Shown in pieces: positions 5,804 to 6,292 of a stretch of DNA of 6,292 nt (its first letter is position 1; every line of letters begins with the position of its first letter). The stretch lies in assembly GCA_027080605.1 (NCBI GenBank), contig JALWRO010000116.1, positions 398 through 6,689 on the forward strand, read 5' to 3'. The translations under genes and the position numbers were made by a program. Below the pieces are notes generated by a model. That model worked only from the letters and a program-made list of their open reading frames with translations, was not told where the DNA came from and made no database searches. Origin of the DNA: Campylobacterales bacterium. Lineage in GTDB: Bacteria; Campylobacterota; Campylobacteria; Campylobacterales; QNZT01.

Positions 5804-6138
5804 TTCCTTTTGAATGTTTTGATAAGATAAAAAGAGTTGCCCTCTTTTGGAACAAGCCAGAATTGTACAATAATCTTATTTGCATTTGCGTTATGATAGC
5901 AAACTCTCTTAAAATTTAAGTTCATTTTTACGACGGGGTAGTCGATTCCCCCGGGAAAGAGCTGGTTACAGCGGAGAATCCGCAGTGTGGAGTGAAACAG
6001 GGCGAGCAAAAGATTGTTCTTTTGAAACTGCCATTTTGCGTACTCGGAACAGGTGGGGTAGTAACGGCACGAACCGTATCCAAGAACGGTTAAAAATTTT
6101 TGGTAAAAGGTAAGCAGTGAGAGAAGCGGTTTCCTCAT
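5800..6138 (-). CDS. yidD: Membrane protein insertion efficiency factor YidD
   Basis: YidD is a small membrane-associated protein that in E. coli assists YidC-dependent insertion. The 112-residue product shows an N-terminal amphipathic segment (LLTFYQKFL) and the family Cys motif SCRYYPTCSEYA (23-34). The hydrophobic LLLALFHSTLRILRCNQLFPGGIDYPV region (43-69) contains the usual RC...PGG pattern. After residue 70 there is a tail of about 42 residues (KMNLNFKRVCYHN... to KTFKRK), Lys-rich and encoded by visibly AT-rich DNA. Many YidD proteins end soon after the PGG motif, but Campylobacterota members are often longer. Start: ATG at 6138, only 4 nt after the rnpA stop, with no good ribosome site of its own, so coupling to rnpA is likely. 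Its stop overlaps the yidC start (ATGA). Confidence 0.95.
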   Translation of the reverse strand: MRKPLLSLLTFYQKFLTVLGYGSCRYYPTCSEYAKWQFQKNNLLLALFHSTLRILRCNQLFPGGIDYPVVKMNLNFKRVCYHNANANKIIVQFWLVPKEGNSFYLIKTFKRK

Positions 6139-6142
6139 AAAA

Positions 6143-6292
6143 TCAAAGTGCTTTCAATTTTTTCAGTGCGTAGCGCATATCCTGTTCGATGCGGCTGAAA
6201 TCGGCGGTGAGTATCTCTTTTTTGGCAACGAAAATATAGGTGCCCTCTTTCAGTTTGTCACTCAGGTTGATAAAAGCGGCGCGCATGCGGCG
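6143..6292 (-). CDS. rnpA: Ribonuclease P protein component, C-terminal part (gene continues past window edge)
   Basis: The last 49 residues and the stop codon (6143-6145 on the minus strand) are visible. The visible start, RRMRAAF, is the end of the family's basic RNR..RRxR helix. It is followed by a KLKEGTYIFVAKKEI strand (family: DxVvIar..) and a C-terminal helix (FSRIEQDMRYALKKL) of the type that ends RnpA proteins. RnpA binds the RNase P RNA and helps it cleave the 5' leader from precursor tRNAs. The N-terminal half, and probably rpmH before it, lie beyond base 6292. Identification rests on this short stretch plus the rnpA-yidD-yidC gene order. The stop is 4 nt before the yidD start. Confidence 0.9.
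   Translation of the reverse strand, partial: RRMRAAFINLSDKLKEGTYIFVAKKEILTADFSRIEQDMRYALKKLKAL

Noticed and set aside
5464..5813. Several plus-strand frames opposite the yidC linker, one Ala/Gly/Val-rich and superficially membrane-like
   Set aside because: They are the reverse of the low-complexity Ala/Pro/Thr linker codons, which produce hydrophobic-looking antisense peptides.

Overview
The window looks like chromosomal DNA of a Campylobacterota (Epsilonproteobacteria) species. The strongest sign is the minus-strand order rnpA - yidD - yidC - jag(khpB) - mnmE, which matches the arrangement known from Campylobacter and its relatives. The closely packed genes and the -10-dominated promoter (TATAAT preceded by an AT-rich stretch) fit the same group. 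The moderate G+C of the housekeeping block (29/60 in one line I counted) and a periplasmic c-type cytochrome suggest a free-living Sulfurimonas/Sulfurovum-like organism rather than a host-associated one, but genus level is a guess.

Left arm (1-1007, plus strand): an AT-rich accessory cluster (20/60 G+C in one counted line). It holds the nearly complete 3' part of a YafQ/RelE-type mRNA-interferase toxin, a small antitoxin-like protein and a RimJ/RimL-type GNAT acetyltransferase. The spacing is very tight: 10 nt between the first two and a 20-nt overlap between the last two. The small protein looks like the kind usually paired with its own downstream toxin, but here the acetyltransferase follows it.

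Middle (1008-1609, plus strand): a clear TATAAT promoter, embedded in a perfect TTGAT-ATA-ATCAA inverted repeat, drives a secreted helical monoheme cytochrome with a C-terminal CNACH site. Its start is ambiguous: ATG at 1076, or TTG at 1118, which gives a better ribosome site and a textbook signal peptide. This gene converges on the minus-strand block with only 9 nt between the two stop codons.

Right arm (1619-6292, minus strand): transcription runs right to left through the RNase P protein (partial), YidD, the YidC membrane insertase, the Jag/KhpB RNA-binding protein and MnmE (tRNA wobble-uridine GTPase), with 4-nt stop/start overlaps or gaps under 10 nt. After a 64-nt gap comes an unrecognised three-helix membrane protein. 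The block joins RNA processing and modification with membrane-protein insertion. One oddity is that the Jag R3H region appears to lack both signature residues (Arg and His).

I see no rRNA, tRNA, CRISPR, insertion sequence or convincing intrinsic terminator, and no gene-free stretch exceeds 70 nt. The most unusual part is the toxin / orphan antitoxin-like / acetyltransferase cluster at the left edge. I found no strong case for a wholly new system.
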